Shown: positions 27,454-37,066, counted from the stretch's first letter. The stretch is DNA of 64,000 nt from Aquibacillus albus (GCF_016908325.1 NZ_JAFBDR010000014.1:42172-106171), one strand, 5' to 3'. Notes: generated by a model not told the origin, from the sequence alone. Made by a program: numbers and translations.

Positions 27454-28689
27454 ATGCAAGAAAAAGTTTTAATTGTAGCAGTTTATCATAACAACAAGGA
27501 CGATGAGGAACGATTCCAGTACTCTTTGGACGAACTTCAATCATTAACCGAAACCGCGAAAGGTGAGGTTTTAAAAGTTATTACCCAGAAAAGGGATAGG
27601 ATCCATCCAGCCTTGTATTTGGGGGATGGGAAGATTGAGGAAATTAGGAAATATGTTGAGGAAATGGAAATTGATTTAGTTATATCAAATGATGAATTGT
27701 CTGCAGGGCAATTAAGAAATCTTAATGATCGTTTAGGTGTACGGATTATAGATAGAAGTCAGCTGATTTTAGATATATTTGCACAACGAGCAAATACGAA
27801 AGAAGGTAAGCTGCAGGTTGAATTAGCTCAGTATCAATATATGCTGCCTAGATTACAGGGACAAGGTCAAGCTTTATCGAGACTTGGAGGTGGTATTGGG
27901 ACAAGAGGTCCTGGTGAAACCAAGCTTGAATCAGACCGGAGACATATTAGACGAAGAATAGATGAGATAAAGAGAAGGCTGTCAACAGTGGTTAACCAGC
28001 GAGAACAATACCGAAAGAGAAGAAAGGAAAATCGAGCATTTCAAATTGCCATTGTTGGTTATACGAATGCTGGGAAGTCAACGCTATTCAATCGTTTAAC
28101 AAATAGCAAATCTTTGGAAGAAAATCAATTATTTGCAACATTGGATCCAATGTCGAGGCAAATCCAATTGCCCTCAGGTTTACGTGCAATTATAACGGAT
28201 ACCGTTGGATTTATTCAGGATCTTCCGACATCTTTAATAGCTGCTTTTCGGTCAACGCTTGAGGAAGTAACAGAAGCTGATTTTATTCTTCATATGGTCG
28301 ATGCTTCTCATCCTGATAACCAACAGCATCAACAAACGGTGCTAAAGCTTTTACAAGAATTAGATGCGGACAAGATTCCAATGCTAACTGTTTATAATAA
28401 AAAAGATTTATTGACAGGTGAATTTATCCCGCAAGCCCATCCATTTTTACGAATAAGTGCATATGATGACGATGATATTAGGCAGATGCTTATCAAAATG
28501 GAAGAGGTAATTAAAGACGAATGGGAGTTTTATAACGTTTTTATCCCTGCTTCAGAAGGGGCTTTGATTCAAAAGTTAAATAGGAACACAATTATACACG
28601 ATCAAACATTCCAAGATGTAGACGAAGGCTATATGATTCAAGGGCATATCGATCCAGATCACCCATTGAAATTTAGAATGAAGGAGTAG
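27454..28689 (+). CDS. hflX: ribosome-associated GTPase HflX
   Basis: A 411-residue GTPase. The N-terminal HflX domain is followed by the glycine-rich RLGGGIGTRGPGETKLE signature, then an Obg-like G domain with GYTNAGKST (G1), DTVGFIQDLP (G3) and YNKKD (G4). HflX binds 50S/70S particles and rescues stalled or heat-damaged ribosomes. It corresponds to B. subtilis YnbA. ynbB begins 9 bp after its stop, with the ribosome site AAGGAG inside the end of hflX, so the two are coupled. Confidence 0.95.
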   Translation: MQEKVLIVAVYHNNKDDEERFQYSLDELQSLTETAKGEVLKVITQKRDRIHPALYLGDGKIEEIRKYVEEMEIDLVISNDELSAGQLRNLNDRLGVRIIDRSQLILDIFAQRANTKEGKLQVELAQYQYMLPRLQGQGQALSRLGGGIGTRGPGETKLESDRRHIRRRIDEIKRRLSTVVNQREQYRKRRKENRAFQIAIVGYTNAGKSTLFNRLTNSKSLEENQLFATLDPMSRQIQLPSGLRAIITDTVGFIQDLPTSLIAAFRSTLEEVTEADFILHMVDASHPDNQQHQQTVLKLLQELDADKIPMLTVYNKKDLLTGEFIPQAHPFLRISAYDDDDIRQMLIKMEEVIKDEWEFYNVFIPASEGALIQKLNRNTIIHDQTFQDVDEGYMIQGHIDPDHPLKFRMKE

Positions 28690-28698
28690 CAACAGCGC

Positions 28699-29943
28699 AT
28701 GATCAACGGTTTAGAAAAAATAGTAGAGGAAGCCATAGGGCAACAGCTTAATTTTATTGATGAAATCGCAGCAAGCAACCAAAAAAGGGTTCTTAATGCT
28801 TTCCGTAATAGAAAAGTTAGTGACAGTCATTTTAATCCTACAACTGGTTATGGATATGATGACTATGGTAGAGATGTATTGGAATCCGTTTATGCAGATG
28901 TTTTTGGAGGAGAGGACGCGCTAGTACGTCCGCAGATCATTTCAGGAACACATGCAATCACTACCGCATTATTTGGCGTTTTAAGACCAGGGGATGAATT
29001 GCTTTACATTACTGGTAAACCTTATGATACGCTTGAGGAGGTTGTAGGGAGTCGTGGCTCTAATAACGGATCCCTAAAGGATTTCAATATTGCTTTTCAT
29101 GCTGTACCTTTAACGGAAGCGGGAAATGTTGATTGGACAGGTATAAAAAAGCATCTTAATAATAATACTAAAATGGTTGGTATTCAAAGGTCAAAGGGAT
29201 ATGCGAATAGACCTTCTTTCACAATTAATGATATAAAAGAAATGATTCAGTTTGTAAAAGAAATTAGCCCAGAAGCGATTGTCTTTGTTGATAACTGCTA
29301 TGGAGAATTTGTAGAAATAGAGGAGCCCACTCATGTAGGAGCAGATTTAATTGCTGGATCTCTCATTAAAAATCCTGGTGGTGGAATTGCACGTACCGGT
29401 GGTTACATTGTTGGCCAAAAGCAATGGATTGACTTATGTGCAAATCGATTAACAGCACCAGGTTTAGGTAAAGAAACGGGAGCTAGTTTAGGTTTATTAC
29501 AGGAAATGTTCCAAGGATTATTCTTAGCTCCTCATGTGGTTAGTGAGGCTTTAAAAGGGGCAGTATTCTCGTCTAAACTACTATCATTGATAGGATTTCA
29601 AACAACACCAGCATTTGATGAAAAACGAACGGATTTAATTCAATCGGTTCAATTTGAAAAAGCTGAACAAATGGTAGCATTTTGTCAGGCCATTCAAAAA
29701 GCTTCACCTGTTAATTCACACGTTGTACCATATCCTGCTCCGATGCCAGGTTATGAAAGTGATGTTATTATGGCCGCAGGAACATTTATTCAAGGAGCAA
29801 GCCTAGAACTGACAGCAGATGGGCCAATAAGACCACCGTTTCAAGCATTTGTTCAAGGTGGGCTAGTATATGCTCATGTTAAAATAGCATTAATGGAAGC
29901 TGTTGAAGCTTTATATGAGCAAGGATATGTTTCCAATTTATAA
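28699..29943 (+). CDS. ynbB: PLP-dependent enzyme YnbB (aluminium-resistance/methionine gamma-lyase-like)
   Basis: A 414-residue fold-type I PLP enzyme. GTHAITTALFGVLRPGD forms the cofactor pocket, FVDNCYGEF carries the aspartate, and the Schiff-base lysine lies in AGSLIKNPGGG. The family is annotated as aluminium resistance protein or Cys/Met-metabolism lyase, but the reaction is not firmly known. Position next to hflX and upstream of glnR is the same as in B. subtilis. Confidence 0.9.
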   Translation: MINGLEKIVEEAIGQQLNFIDEIAASNQKRVLNAFRNRKVSDSHFNPTTGYGYDDYGRDVLESVYADVFGGEDALVRPQIISGTHAITTALFGVLRPGDELLYITGKPYDTLEEVVGSRGSNNGSLKDFNIAFHAVPLTEAGNVDWTGIKKHLNNNTKMVGIQRSKGYANRPSFTINDIKEMIQFVKEISPEAIVFVDNCYGEFVEIEEPTHVGADLIAGSLIKNPGGGIARTGGYIVGQKQWIDLCANRLTAPGLGKETGASLGLLQEMFQGLFLAPHVVSEALKGAVFSSKLLSLIGFQTTPAFDEKRTDLIQSVQFEKAEQMVAFCQAIQKASPVNSHVVPYPAPMPGYESDVIMAAGTFIQGASLELTADGPIRPPFQAFVQGGLVYAHVKIALMEAVEALYEQGYVSNL

Positions 29944-29958
29944 TAAAATGTAATTTAT

Positions 29959-29975
29959 TGTAATAGAAGCTTACA
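29959..29975 (+). promoter_or_regulatory. GlnR/TnrA operator 1 (distal)
   Basis: TGTAA-N7-TTACA is a perfect match to the consensus TGTNA-N7-TNACA. It lies 68 bp, centre to centre, upstream of a second perfect site. Confidence 0.82.
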
Positions 29976-30026
29976 TAACAAGCATTACTTTTATGACAAA
30001 TTTAAAAAATTTTTTAAATTTTTTTA

Positions 30027-30043
30027 TGTAAAGAAAGCTCACA
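30027..30043 (+). promoter_or_regulatory. GlnR/TnrA operator 2 (proximal)
   Basis: TGTAA-N7-TCACA perfectly matches TGTNA-N7-TNACA and ends 4 bp upstream of the glnR -35 box, a position that fits repression by GlnR. Confidence 0.85.
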
Positions 30044-30047
30044 CGTA

Positions 30048-30075
30048 TTGACAATTTATTTTCCGATTGTATAAT
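30048..30075 (+). promoter_or_regulatory. sigma-A promoter of glnRA
   Basis: TTGACA at 30048-30053, a 16-bp spacer and TATAAT at 30070-30075, about 40 bp before the glnR start codon. Confidence 0.85.
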
Positions 30076-30114
30076 GAAAATATGGAAAAGATGAAAATGA
30101 AAGGGGTGGAAAAA

Positions 30115-30510
30115 ATGAGCGATTTAGATAGACGTTCGATGCCCTTATTTTCCATAGGTATTGTTAAGTCCCTTACTGACTTAACAGCTAGACAGATTCG
30201 TTATTACGAAGAGCATGATTTGATTCATCCAGCTAGAACAGATGGTAATCAACGATTATTTTCCTTTAATGATGTTGATCGGTTACTAGAGATAAAAGAG
30301 TTAATCGAAAAGGGAATAAATCTAGCAGGTATAAAGCAAGTTCTGTCTATTAAAGATTTACCAAAAACAAAAGAGTTGGATGAGGATCAAGAAACACCAG
30401 AGCTATCAGAAAAAGAATTAAGAAAAATTTTGCACAAAGAATTACTAGATACTGGTAGATTTGGTAAAGCTTCGTTGCGACAGGGAGAATTATCACGATT
30501 CTTCCATTAA
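30115..30510 (+). CDS. glnR: nitrogen-metabolism repressor GlnR
   Basis: A 131-residue MerR-family regulator. The HTH region is LTARQIRYYEEHDLIHPART followed by a wing with NQRLFSFNDVDRL. The C-terminal tail (ending GELSRFFH) is the part that in B. subtilis senses feedback-inhibited glutamine synthetase. The ATG at 30115 follows AAGGGGTGGA; an in-frame start 48 bp earlier would fall at the promoter -10 region and was rejected. It is co-transcribed with glnA, and two GlnR/TnrA boxes upstream imply autorepression. Confidence 0.95.
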   Translation: MSDLDRRSMPLFSIGIVKSLTDLTARQIRYYEEHDLIHPARTDGNQRLFSFNDVDRLLEIKELIEKGINLAGIKQVLSIKDLPKTKELDEDQETPELSEKELRKILHKELLDTGRFGKASLRQGELSRFFH

Positions 30511-30537
30511 AAGAAATACTTTAAAGGAGAGGAAAAC

Positions 30538-31872
30538 ATGGCAAAATTCACAAAAGAAGAAATTAAAAAACAGATCGAGGAGCAAAACGTAAAATTCATT
30601 CGTCTACAGTTCACTGATTTACTTGGGACTATTAAAAACGTTGAAATCCCTTTGAGCCAACTAGATAAAGCGTTAGACAATGAAATGGCTTTTGATGGTT
30701 CGTCTATTGAGGGGTTTGTGCGTATTGAAGAATCTGATATGAAATTATATCCAGATCTTGATACTTTCTTAGTATTCCCTTGGACATCAGAAAAAGGTAA
30801 AGTTGCTCGCTTTATTTGTGACATTTATAATCCAGATGGAACTCCGTTTGAAGGGTGTCCACGTTATAACTTAAAGCGTAACCTTAAGAAGATGGAAGAA
30901 CTAGGATTTACTGCATTTAACCTTGGTACAGAACCAGAATTCTTCCTTTTTAAGCTTGATGAACAAGGTGAACCAACCCTTGAATTAAATGATAAAGGCG
31001 GATATTTCGATCTTGCTCCTACAGATTTAGGGGAAAACTGTCGCCGCGATATTGTTTTAGAGCTTGAAGAAATGGGATTTGAAGTAGAAGCATCTCACCA
31101 CGAAGTTGCACCAGGTCAGCACGAAATTGACTTTAAGTATGCTGATGCTGTAAAACATGCTGATGATATTCAAACATTCAAGTTGGTAGTTAAAACAATT
31201 GCTAGAAAACATGGATTACATGCTACATTTATGCCAAAGCCGCTATTTGGAGTTAATGGTTCTGGTATGCACTGTAATATGTCTTTATTTAAAGATGGAA
31301 CAAACACATTCCTTGATGAAAATGGTCCATTACAATTAAGTGAGACTGCTTATCAGTTTATTGCAGGTATTATCAAGCACGCATTGAACTTTACAGCTGT
31401 TACTAACCCAACAGTTAACTCATATAAGCGTCTAGTTCCTGGTTATGAAGCTCCTTGTTATGTTGCTTGGTCTGGAACAAACAGAAGTCCATTAATCCGT
31501 GTACCAGCTTCAAGAGGTATGAGTACTCGTATCGAGGTGCGTAGTGTAGACCCTTCAGCAAATCCATACCTTGCAATGTCAGTACTACTAGCTGCCGGTC
31601 TAGATGGAGTTGAAAATAAACTTGAGGCACCTAAAGCTATTGATCGTAATATTTATGTTATGGATAAAGAAGAAAGAGAAGCAAATGGAGTTAAAGATCT
31701 ACCAGCAACTTTATCTGACGCTCTAGTAGCATTAGAGCAAGATCCGGTTATTGTAGAGGCATTAGGTGAGCACCTATTCGAACACTTTGTTGAAGCAAAA
31801 ACAATTGAATGGGACATGTTCCGTACTCAAGTTCATCCTTGGGAAAGAGAACAATACATCCAGTCATATTAA
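30538..31872 (+). CDS. glnA: glutamine synthetase type I
   Basis: A 444-residue GS-I-alpha enzyme that makes glutamine from glutamate, ammonia and [20 protein letters not shown] carries the arginine associated with feedback inhibition in Bacillus. [11 protein letters not shown] is a nucleotide/substrate motif, and [18 protein letters not shown] holds the catalytic Glu flap. The adenylylation-site tyrosine region of type I-beta enzymes is lacking, as expected. The ribosome site AAAGGAGAGG precedes the ATG, 28 bp after glnR. A terminator ends the operon. Confidence 0.97.
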   Translation: MAKFTKEEIKKQIEEQNVKFIRLQFTDLLGTIKNVEIPLSQLDKALDNEMAFDGSSIEGFVRIEESDMKLYPDLDTFLVFPWTSEKGKVARFICDIYNPDGTPFEGCPRYNLKRNLKKMEELGFTAFNLGTEPEFFLFKLDEQGEPTLELNDKGGYFDLAPTDLGENCRRDIVLELEEMGFEVEASHHEVAPGQHEIDFKYADAVKHADDIQTFKLVVKTIARKHGLHATFMPKPLFGVNGSGMHCNMSLFKDGTNTFLDENGPLQLSETAYQFIAGIIKHALNFTAVTNPTVNSYKRLVPGYEAPCYVAWSGTNRSPLIRVPASRGMSTRIEVRSVDPSANPYLAMSVLLAAGLDGVENKLEAPKAIDRNIYVMDKEEREANGVKDLPATLSDALVALEQDPVIVEALGEHLFEHFVEAKTIEWDMFRTQVHPWEREQYIQSY

Positions 31873-31886
31873 TCTATTACTTAAAA

Positions 31887-31920
31887 ATTCCTTGGTACAT
31901 TTGTGCCAAGGAATTTTTTT
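31887..31920 (+). terminator. intrinsic terminator after glnRA
   Basis: ATTCCTTGG pairs with CCAAGGAAT (31906-31914), followed by seven T. Confidence 0.9.
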
Positions 31921-32016
31921 CGTTGTCTAGGAAATTGAAAAAGTATATGTGAATGATTGTCGGAAAAAATAGTACAATACATAAAAAGAAAGTTCTCTTA
32001 AAACGGAGGGAAACAA

Positions 32017-32697
32017 TTGCAAAAACCTAGATACTATTCAAATATTTATTGGCACTTTACTGGGGGACCGGTATCGCGCGGTAATGAAATTGTGTGGCAT
32101 AATTTTACCTGTTTAAAAGATGTAAAAAAAAATACAAAATTAAGGCCCCATAAGGAAGCGATGGATAACTTGAAAAGTATTATTCATTCAAATGTGTTAA
32201 AGGCTACTTGTACGGAACTTATTTCTAGTAATGTAGAAACAAAGAAATTTTGTAGTGTTTGTGATATCCCTTTAGTGGATCTACTCTATCATCGTAAATA
32301 TTATGGAGACTATGCAATCGGGTTTAATGCAAACAAAATTCATGAAAATTTCCATCCAGTATTATATATAGATCCAACATATACAAGGATAAATACTTCA
32401 TATTATGAGATGGAGGATCACACAGAAGATGATATTATGCTTTGGAATCTTATTGGATTAAAAAAAGAAAATCCTCTATTAAACTTTATTAAAATAACTA
32501 ATTTTAGTTTGGAGTATGATCACTCTTTTTATGGCGAGCGTGAATGGCGATGCTTAGACGATTTTCATTTTAAGGACAAAGAGGTAGAAGCGATTATCGT
32601 TCCCAAAGAAGAAGTAGAAATAATTAACCATTTTTTAAAAGATAATGGTTATCAAAATATTAGTGTCATCAGTTGGGACCTGATTGAAAACATATAA
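32017..32697 (+). CDS. AbiGi-like protein (putative abortive-infection antitoxin family), orphan
   Basis: A 226-residue soluble protein. The layout resembles the AbiGi family: an N-terminal WHFTGG, a central CSVCDIPLVDLLYHRKYYGDY followed by AIGFN and HPVLYID, then GEREWRCLDDF and a C-terminal VEAIIVPKEEVEIINHF. I recognise these blocks by eye from AbiGi-type sequences, so the family call is moderate. AbiGi is described as the antitoxin half of the lactococcal AbiG phage-exclusion pair; no AbiGii-like partner lies on either side. The start is TTG at 32017, supported by ACGGAGGG 6 bp upstream. It sits between glnA and lexA, where B. subtilis-like backbones have other genes, so it is probably acquired. 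Confidence 0.6.
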   Translation: MQKPRYYSNIYWHFTGGPVSRGNEIVWHNFTCLKDVKKNTKLRPHKEAMDNLKSIIHSNVLKATCTELISSNVETKKFCSVCDIPLVDLLYHRKYYGDYAIGFNANKIHENFHPVLYIDPTYTRINTSYYEMEDHTEDDIMLWNLIGLKKENPLLNFIKITNFSLEYDHSFYGEREWRCLDDFHFKDKEVEAIIVPKEEVEIINHFLKDNGYQNISVISWDLIENI

Positions 32698-32698
32698 A

Positions 32699-32727
32699 AA
32701 TCCGGAAATGTGTAAATAGTCCGGATT
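32699..32727. other. hairpin after the AbiGi-like gene
   Basis: AATCCGGA pairs perfectly with TCCGGATT, overlapping the end of the gene. No T-run follows, so termination is uncertain. Confidence 0.5.
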
Positions 32728-32743
32728 ATCATATGTTTTGTTC

Positions 32744-32880
32744 CACGTTAGGAAAGTATAAAATTTTAGCTCTGAAATTAATCGAATTAATCGACGTAGT
32801 AAAAATTTTTAGGAACTAAGTGTAAGCGCAACTATGCGAACGCCTGCGCCTAAAGGCTTGCGCTAGCCAAGTTTTCTTTA
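32744..32880 (+). repeat. dispersed ~135-bp repeat, family R2, copy 2
   Basis: Homologous to 12754-12885 in the same strand orientation. This copy contains a perfect stem AGCGCAA/TTGCGCT around CTATGCGAACGCCTGCGCC, and ends AGTTTTCTTTA, which may double as a minor terminator for lexA or for the AbiGi-like gene. It lies between two convergent genes. Confidence 0.8.
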
Positions 32881-32895
32881 GAAAACAAAAAACTT

Positions 32896-33519
32896 CTAAT
32901 GAATATGACGATACAAACCAATTACCTTTCCAAGAATAGAAACATTTTGATAAATCAAAGGGGCCATTGTTGCGTTTTCTGGTTGTAAACGAATATGATC
33001 ATGTTCTTTAAAGAAACGTTTCACCGTAGCTTCCTCATCTTCGGTCATCGCTACGACTATTTCTCCATTTTGAGCTGTTTGTTGCTGTTTTACGATAACC
33101 ATATCACCATCTAAAATACCAGCTTCTATCATACTGTCTCCTACAATTACAAGCACAAAGATTGTATCATTTGGGCTGGCAATTGTATTTGGAATTGGCA
33201 CATACTCCTCGATGTTCTCAACTGCAGTAATTGGTAGCCCTGCAGTAACCTTACCAATTACAGGTGCAAATGTTGCGTCCTCTTTAGGTATGGTATTTTC
33301 ATCACTAAGATCTAACACTTCAATTGCTCTTGGTTTAGTGGGATCTCTGCGGATGTATCCTTTTTTTTCTAATCTTGAAAGATGCCCATGAACAGTAGAG
33401 CTTGAAGCCAATCCAACAGCTTCTCCAATTTCTCTTACAGAAGGTGGATATCCCTTTTCTAACACTTGTTCTTTAATATATTCCAATATTGCTAGTTGTC
33501 TCTTTGATAGTTTTGTCAT
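32896..33519 (-). CDS. lexA: SOS repressor LexA
   Basis: A 207-residue LexA. The winged-HTH N-terminus includes [12 protein letters not shown] and [20 protein letters not shown]. The self-cleavage bond is A93-G94 (KVTAGLP), and the S24-type protease dyad is S129 (GDSM) and K167 (ATVKRF). RecA filaments trigger its cleavage. The ATG at 33519 has CGAGGTGG 6 bp upstream; the frame stays open for 23 more codons but without a site. Its own promoter overlaps a LexA box, so it is autoregulated. It is divergent from the micro-ORF at 33695. Confidence 0.97.
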   Translation of the reverse strand: MTKLSKRQLAILEYIKEQVLEKGYPPSVREIGEAVGLASSSTVHGHLSRLEKKGYIRRDPTKPRAIEVLDLSDENTIPKEDATFAPVIGKVTAGLPITAVENIEEYVPIPNTIASPNDTIFVLVIVGDSMIEAGILDGDMVIVKQQQTAQNGEIVVAMTEDEEATVKRFFKEHDHIRLQPENATMAPLIYQNVSILGKVIGLYRHIH

Positions 33520-33555
33520 AAAAAACCACCTCGTACATAATATTTTATTAGCCAT

Positions 33556-33584
33556 ATTATACCATGTTAATGGTAGATGTACAA
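33556..33584 (-). promoter_or_regulatory. lexA promoter
   Basis: On the minus strand TTGTAC (33584-33579), a 17-bp spacer and TATAAT (33561-33556) precede lexA. The -35 box overlaps the LexA box at 33582-33595. Confidence 0.78.
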
Positions 33585-33595
33585 ACATTCGTTCG
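33582..33595 (-). promoter_or_regulatory. LexA box 1 (at the lexA promoter)
   Basis: CAAACATTCGTTCG differs from the 14-mer CGAAC-N4-GTTCG at one position and overlaps the lexA -35 element. Confidence 0.82.
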
Positions 33596-33604
33596 AGAAA
33601 ACCG

Positions 33605-33632
33605 TTGACAAGAACTAATGTTCGTATATAAT
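33605..33632 (+). promoter_or_regulatory. promoter of the SOS micro-ORF and yneB
   Basis: TTGACA (33605-33610), a 16-bp spacer and TATAAT (33627-33632). LexA box 2 lies inside the spacer, a classical repressing position. Confidence 0.85.
33611..33624 (+). promoter_or_regulatory. LexA box 2
   Basis: AGAACTAATGTTCG holds a perfect GAAC-N4-GTTC core and lies between the -35 and -10 boxes of the rightward promoter. Confidence 0.88.
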
Positions 33633-33644
33633 TATAGACAGAGA

Positions 33645-33658
33645 GGAACGTTCGTTCT
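33645..33658 (+). promoter_or_regulatory. LexA box 3
   Basis: GGAACGTTCGTTCT holds a perfect GAAC-N4-GTTC core and lies about 13 bp downstream of the -10 box. Confidence 0.75.
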
Positions 33659-33694
33659 GTACTTGCTTATAATATTAAAGGAGGAGTTTATAAT

Positions 33695-33787
33695 ATGTTT
33701 CAAAATCTTTCAAAAGTTGATTTGTTTTATTTTGTATCATTTGTATTCACATTAGGTTTTCTATACTTTAGTCTTGTAACAGTCTGA
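33695..33787 (+). CDS. SOS-controlled 30-residue membrane peptide in the yneA position
   Basis: MFQNLSKVDLFYFVSFVFTL begins a 30-residue peptide that is almost one hydrophobic helix (about residues 9-30). The optimal ribosome site AAAGGAGGAG lies 8 bp before the ATG. The gene sits between lexA and yneB under a promoter with LexA boxes. In B. subtilis this place holds yneA, whose roughly 105-residue product has an N-terminal membrane helix and a LysM domain and delays division during SOS. No LysM coding remains in any frame before yneB. It may be a minimal SOS division inhibitor or a decayed yneA that kept its helix; the second would not easily explain the intact ribosome site. Confidence 0.68.
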   Translation: MFQNLSKVDLFYFVSFVFTLGFLYFSLVTV

Positions 33788-33820
33788 TTGTAAAAGAAAT
33801 AGAATAGAGGGAAAATATAA

Positions 33821-34484
<664 letters not shown>

Positions 34485-34486
<2 letters not shown>

Positions 34487-34525
34487 AAAGACAAGAACCT
34501 TTAAATTGGGTCTTGTCTTTTTATT
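34485..34525 (+). terminator. intrinsic terminator after yneB
   Basis: AAAAAGACAAGA (34485-34496) pairs with TCTTGTCTTTTT (34511-34522). Confidence 0.88.
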
Positions 34526-34596
34526 TGTTTTTACATTTTCTAAATTACAAGTATAGTTGGTTGAAAGTATAATAAGAACTTCGATGCTCGTTAAAA

Positions 34597-34621
34597 GATG
34601 ACACGAATGTCGAGTTTTTCT
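34597..34621 (+). repeat. short dispersed motif (family R3), solo copy
   Basis: GATGACACGAATGTCGAG followed by TTTTTCT. The same motif with small changes occurs at 46643-46663, and its complement is part of every 51-bp unit at 16302-16621. GACA-CGAA-TGTC can form a small hairpin. Confidence 0.55.
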
Positions 34622-34677
34622 GAAAAATTTGGGAATGTTAGTAAGGTAGTGCTTGAAAAATCAAAAGGAGACTTACA

Positions 34678-34917
34678 ATGCTTTCAAAAGAAAAAATTAA
34701 TCGAATCAATTTCCTTGCACGGAAAGCAAAAGATGAAGGATTATCTTCGGAGGAAAAGGAAGAACAAAGAAAACTTAGAGAAGAATATTTAAAAAATGTA
34801 CGTAAATCGTTCAAAAACCAGTTTAAAGGAATGACTGTGATTGATCCGGAAGGAAAAGATGTTACACCCGATAAAGTAAAAAAGCTTAAAAATGAAAAAA
34901 AAGATAAATACCATTAA
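34678..34917 (+). CDS. ynzC: DUF896 protein YnzC
   Basis: A 79-residue highly charged protein of the YnzC/DUF896 family. A helical hairpin is predicted from LSKEKINRINFLARKAKDEG and LSSEEKEEQRKLREEYL, followed by a basic tail with FKNQFKGMTVIDPEGKDVTP. The ribosome site AAAAGGAGA precedes the ATG. In B. subtilis it is the third gene of the SOS operon with yneA and yneB. Function is unknown. Confidence 0.92.
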   Translation: MLSKEKINRINFLARKAKDEGLSSEEKEEQRKLREEYLKNVRKSFKNQFKGMTVIDPEGKDVTPDKVKKLKNEKKDKYH

Positions 34918-35057
34918 AAAGGTTGGAAATGGTTTAAATTGTCTTAATATGTCAAAGTTTTAGCTTTAATTCACATGATAGTACTTGTTTATTCTCCTGA
35001 TTCATTATAGGATAATAATTGTACGTACATATTTATACGTTGGAAAGGGGATAAAAA

Positions 35058-37061
35058 ATGTCTAATCAAACAGAGCAACTATCTATTAATACCATTCGTA
35101 CGTTAGCCATAGACGCGATAGAAAACGCTAACTCTGGTCACCCTGGTTTACCAATGGGTGCAGCTCCTATGGCTTACACACTATGGACTGAATTTATGAA
35201 CCATAATCCTAAAAATTCAAATTGGTTTAATAGAGACCGATTTGTATTGTCTGCTGGACACGGTTCCATGTTACTTTATGGACTTTTACATCTATCAGGA
35301 TATAACGTTTCCATTGATGATTTAAAAGGATTTCGTCAACTAGGCTCTAAAACACCTGGTCACCCTGAAGTTGATTTTACTGATGGTGTGGAAGCAACAA
35401 CAGGTCCATTGGGGCAAGGAGTTGCGATGTCAGTGGGAATGGCGATGGCTGAAAAGCATCTTTCAGCACAATATAATCGTGATCAATATTCTGTTGTTGA
35501 TCATTACACCTATGCTTTAGTTAGTGATGGTGACTTAATGGAAGGTATTTCCCATGAATCAGCATCGCTTGCTGGGCATTTAAAGCTTGGTAAATTAATT
35601 GCTTTATACGACTCCAATGATATTTCTTTAGATGGTGATCTTCATAAGTCATTCTCTGAAAATGTTGAAAATCGATTTAAAGCATATGGATGGCAAGTAC
35701 TAAGAGTGGAAGATGGAAATGACACTTCTGAAATTTCAAAAGCAATTGAACAAGCGAAAGCAAATACTGATCAGCCTACACTTATTGAAGTGAGAACTGT
35801 TATTGGCTATGGGTCTCCGAATAAATCAGCTTCTGCAGCATCCCATGGTGCTCCACTTGGATCAGATGAAGTAAAGCTAACAAAAGAATTTTATCAATGG
35901 GGACACGATGACTTTCATGTTCCTGAAGAAGTTTACAACGATTTTCAAAGCAAAATTGTTGAACGTGGTCAACAAGCAGAAAAAGAGTGGAATACTTTAT
36001 TTGAGTCATATCAATCTGCTCATCCTGAATTAGCTAAAGAACTAATTACAGCAATAAATGGTGACCTTCCTAGTAACTGGGATAAAGAATTGCCGGTTTA
36101 CGAAGCTGGTAAAGATAAACTTGCTACTCGTGCATCCTCAGGGGAAGTATTGAATGCGATTGCTAAATCCGTACCATATTTCTTTGGTGGTAGTGCGGAC
36201 TTAGCTGGTTCAAACAAAACAACAATCAAAGATGCCGGTGATTTTTCTCGCGATGACTATACTGGTAGAAACATTTGGTTTGGTGTCCGTGAGTTTGCAA
36301 TGGCAGCAGCACTAAATGGTATGGCATTACATGGAGGATTAAAGGTTTTCGGCGGTACATTCTTTGTTTTCAGTGACTATTTACGGCCGGCGGTAAGATT
36401 GTCCGCTATTCAACATTTACCTGTTACTTATGTATTAACCCACGACTCTATTGCTGTTGGAGAGGATGGACCAACTCATGAACCTGTTGAGCAGTTAGCA
36501 GCATTCAGAGCAATGCCGAACCTTTCAGTAATACGCCCGGCAGACGGAAATGAAGTACAAGCAGCATGGCGCTTAGCTCTAGAATCTGAAAGTACACCGA
36601 CAGCATTAGTTTTAACTAGACAGGGACTTCCTACCCTTGAAGGAACAGCTGCGAATGCTTATGAAGGTGTCAAAAAAGGTGCTTATGTTGTTAGCCCTGC
36701 ATCAAAAGAAACACCAGATGCATTATTAATGGCAACAGGATCAGAAGTTTCGTTAGCAGTAGATGCACAAAGTGAACTAAAAGGTAAAGGTATTGACGTA
36801 AGTGTTGTTAGTATGCCTTCCTGGGATAGATTTGAGAAACAGGATAAATCTTACCGTGATCAAGTATTACCACCTTCTGTGAAAAAGCGTTTAGGAATTG
36901 AAATGGCTTCTCCATTAGGTTGGGATAGGTATACTGGTGACGAAGGAAAAATACTGGCGATTAACGAATTTGGTGCATCAGGTGAAGGTGGCAAAGTAGT
37001 AGCAGAGTATGGTTTTACAGTAGAGAATGTTGTGAAACAAGTAGAATCATTATTTAACTAA
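35058..37061 (+). CDS. tkt: transketolase
   Basis: A 667-residue thiamine-diphosphate enzyme of the non-oxidative pentose phosphate pathway. The N-terminus has [32 protein letters not shown] is the ThDP-binding motif, and the transketolase signature is [21 protein letters not shown]. It transfers two-carbon units between sugar phosphates. Length is typical. GAAAGGGGA lies before the ATG. It is monocistronic, with sirA downstream, as in B. subtilis. Confidence 0.97.
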   Translation: MSNQTEQLSINTIRTLAIDAIENANSGHPGLPMGAAPMAYTLWTEFMNHNPKNSNWFNRDRFVLSAGHGSMLLYGLLHLSGYNVSIDDLKGFRQLGSKTPGHPEVDFTDGVEATTGPLGQGVAMSVGMAMAEKHLSAQYNRDQYSVVDHYTYALVSDGDLMEGISHESASLAGHLKLGKLIALYDSNDISLDGDLHKSFSENVENRFKAYGWQVLRVEDGNDTSEISKAIEQAKANTDQPTLIEVRTVIGYGSPNKSASAASHGAPLGSDEVKLTKEFYQWGHDDFHVPEEVYNDFQSKIVERGQQAEKEWNTLFESYQSAHPELAKELITAINGDLPSNWDKELPVYEAGKDKLATRASSGEVLNAIAKSVPYFFGGSADLAGSNKTTIKDAGDFSRDDYTGRNIWFGVREFAMAAALNGMALHGGLKVFGGTFFVFSDYLRPAVRLSAIQHLPVTYVLTHDSIAVGEDGPTHEPVEQLAAFRAMPNLSVIRPADGNEVQAAWRLALESESTPTALVLTRQGLPTLEGTAANAYEGVKKGAYVVSPASKETPDALLMATGSEVSLAVDAQSELKGKGIDVSVVSMPSWDRFEKQDKSYRDQVLPPSVKKRLGIEMASPLGWDRYTGDEGKILAINEFGASGEGGKVVAEYGFTVENVVKQVESLFN

Positions 37062-37066
37062 TATTT

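Noticed and set aside
34598..34792. A 64-codon plus-strand frame overlapping ynzC
   Set aside because: It overlaps the start of the conserved ynzC in another frame and lacks a ribosome site.
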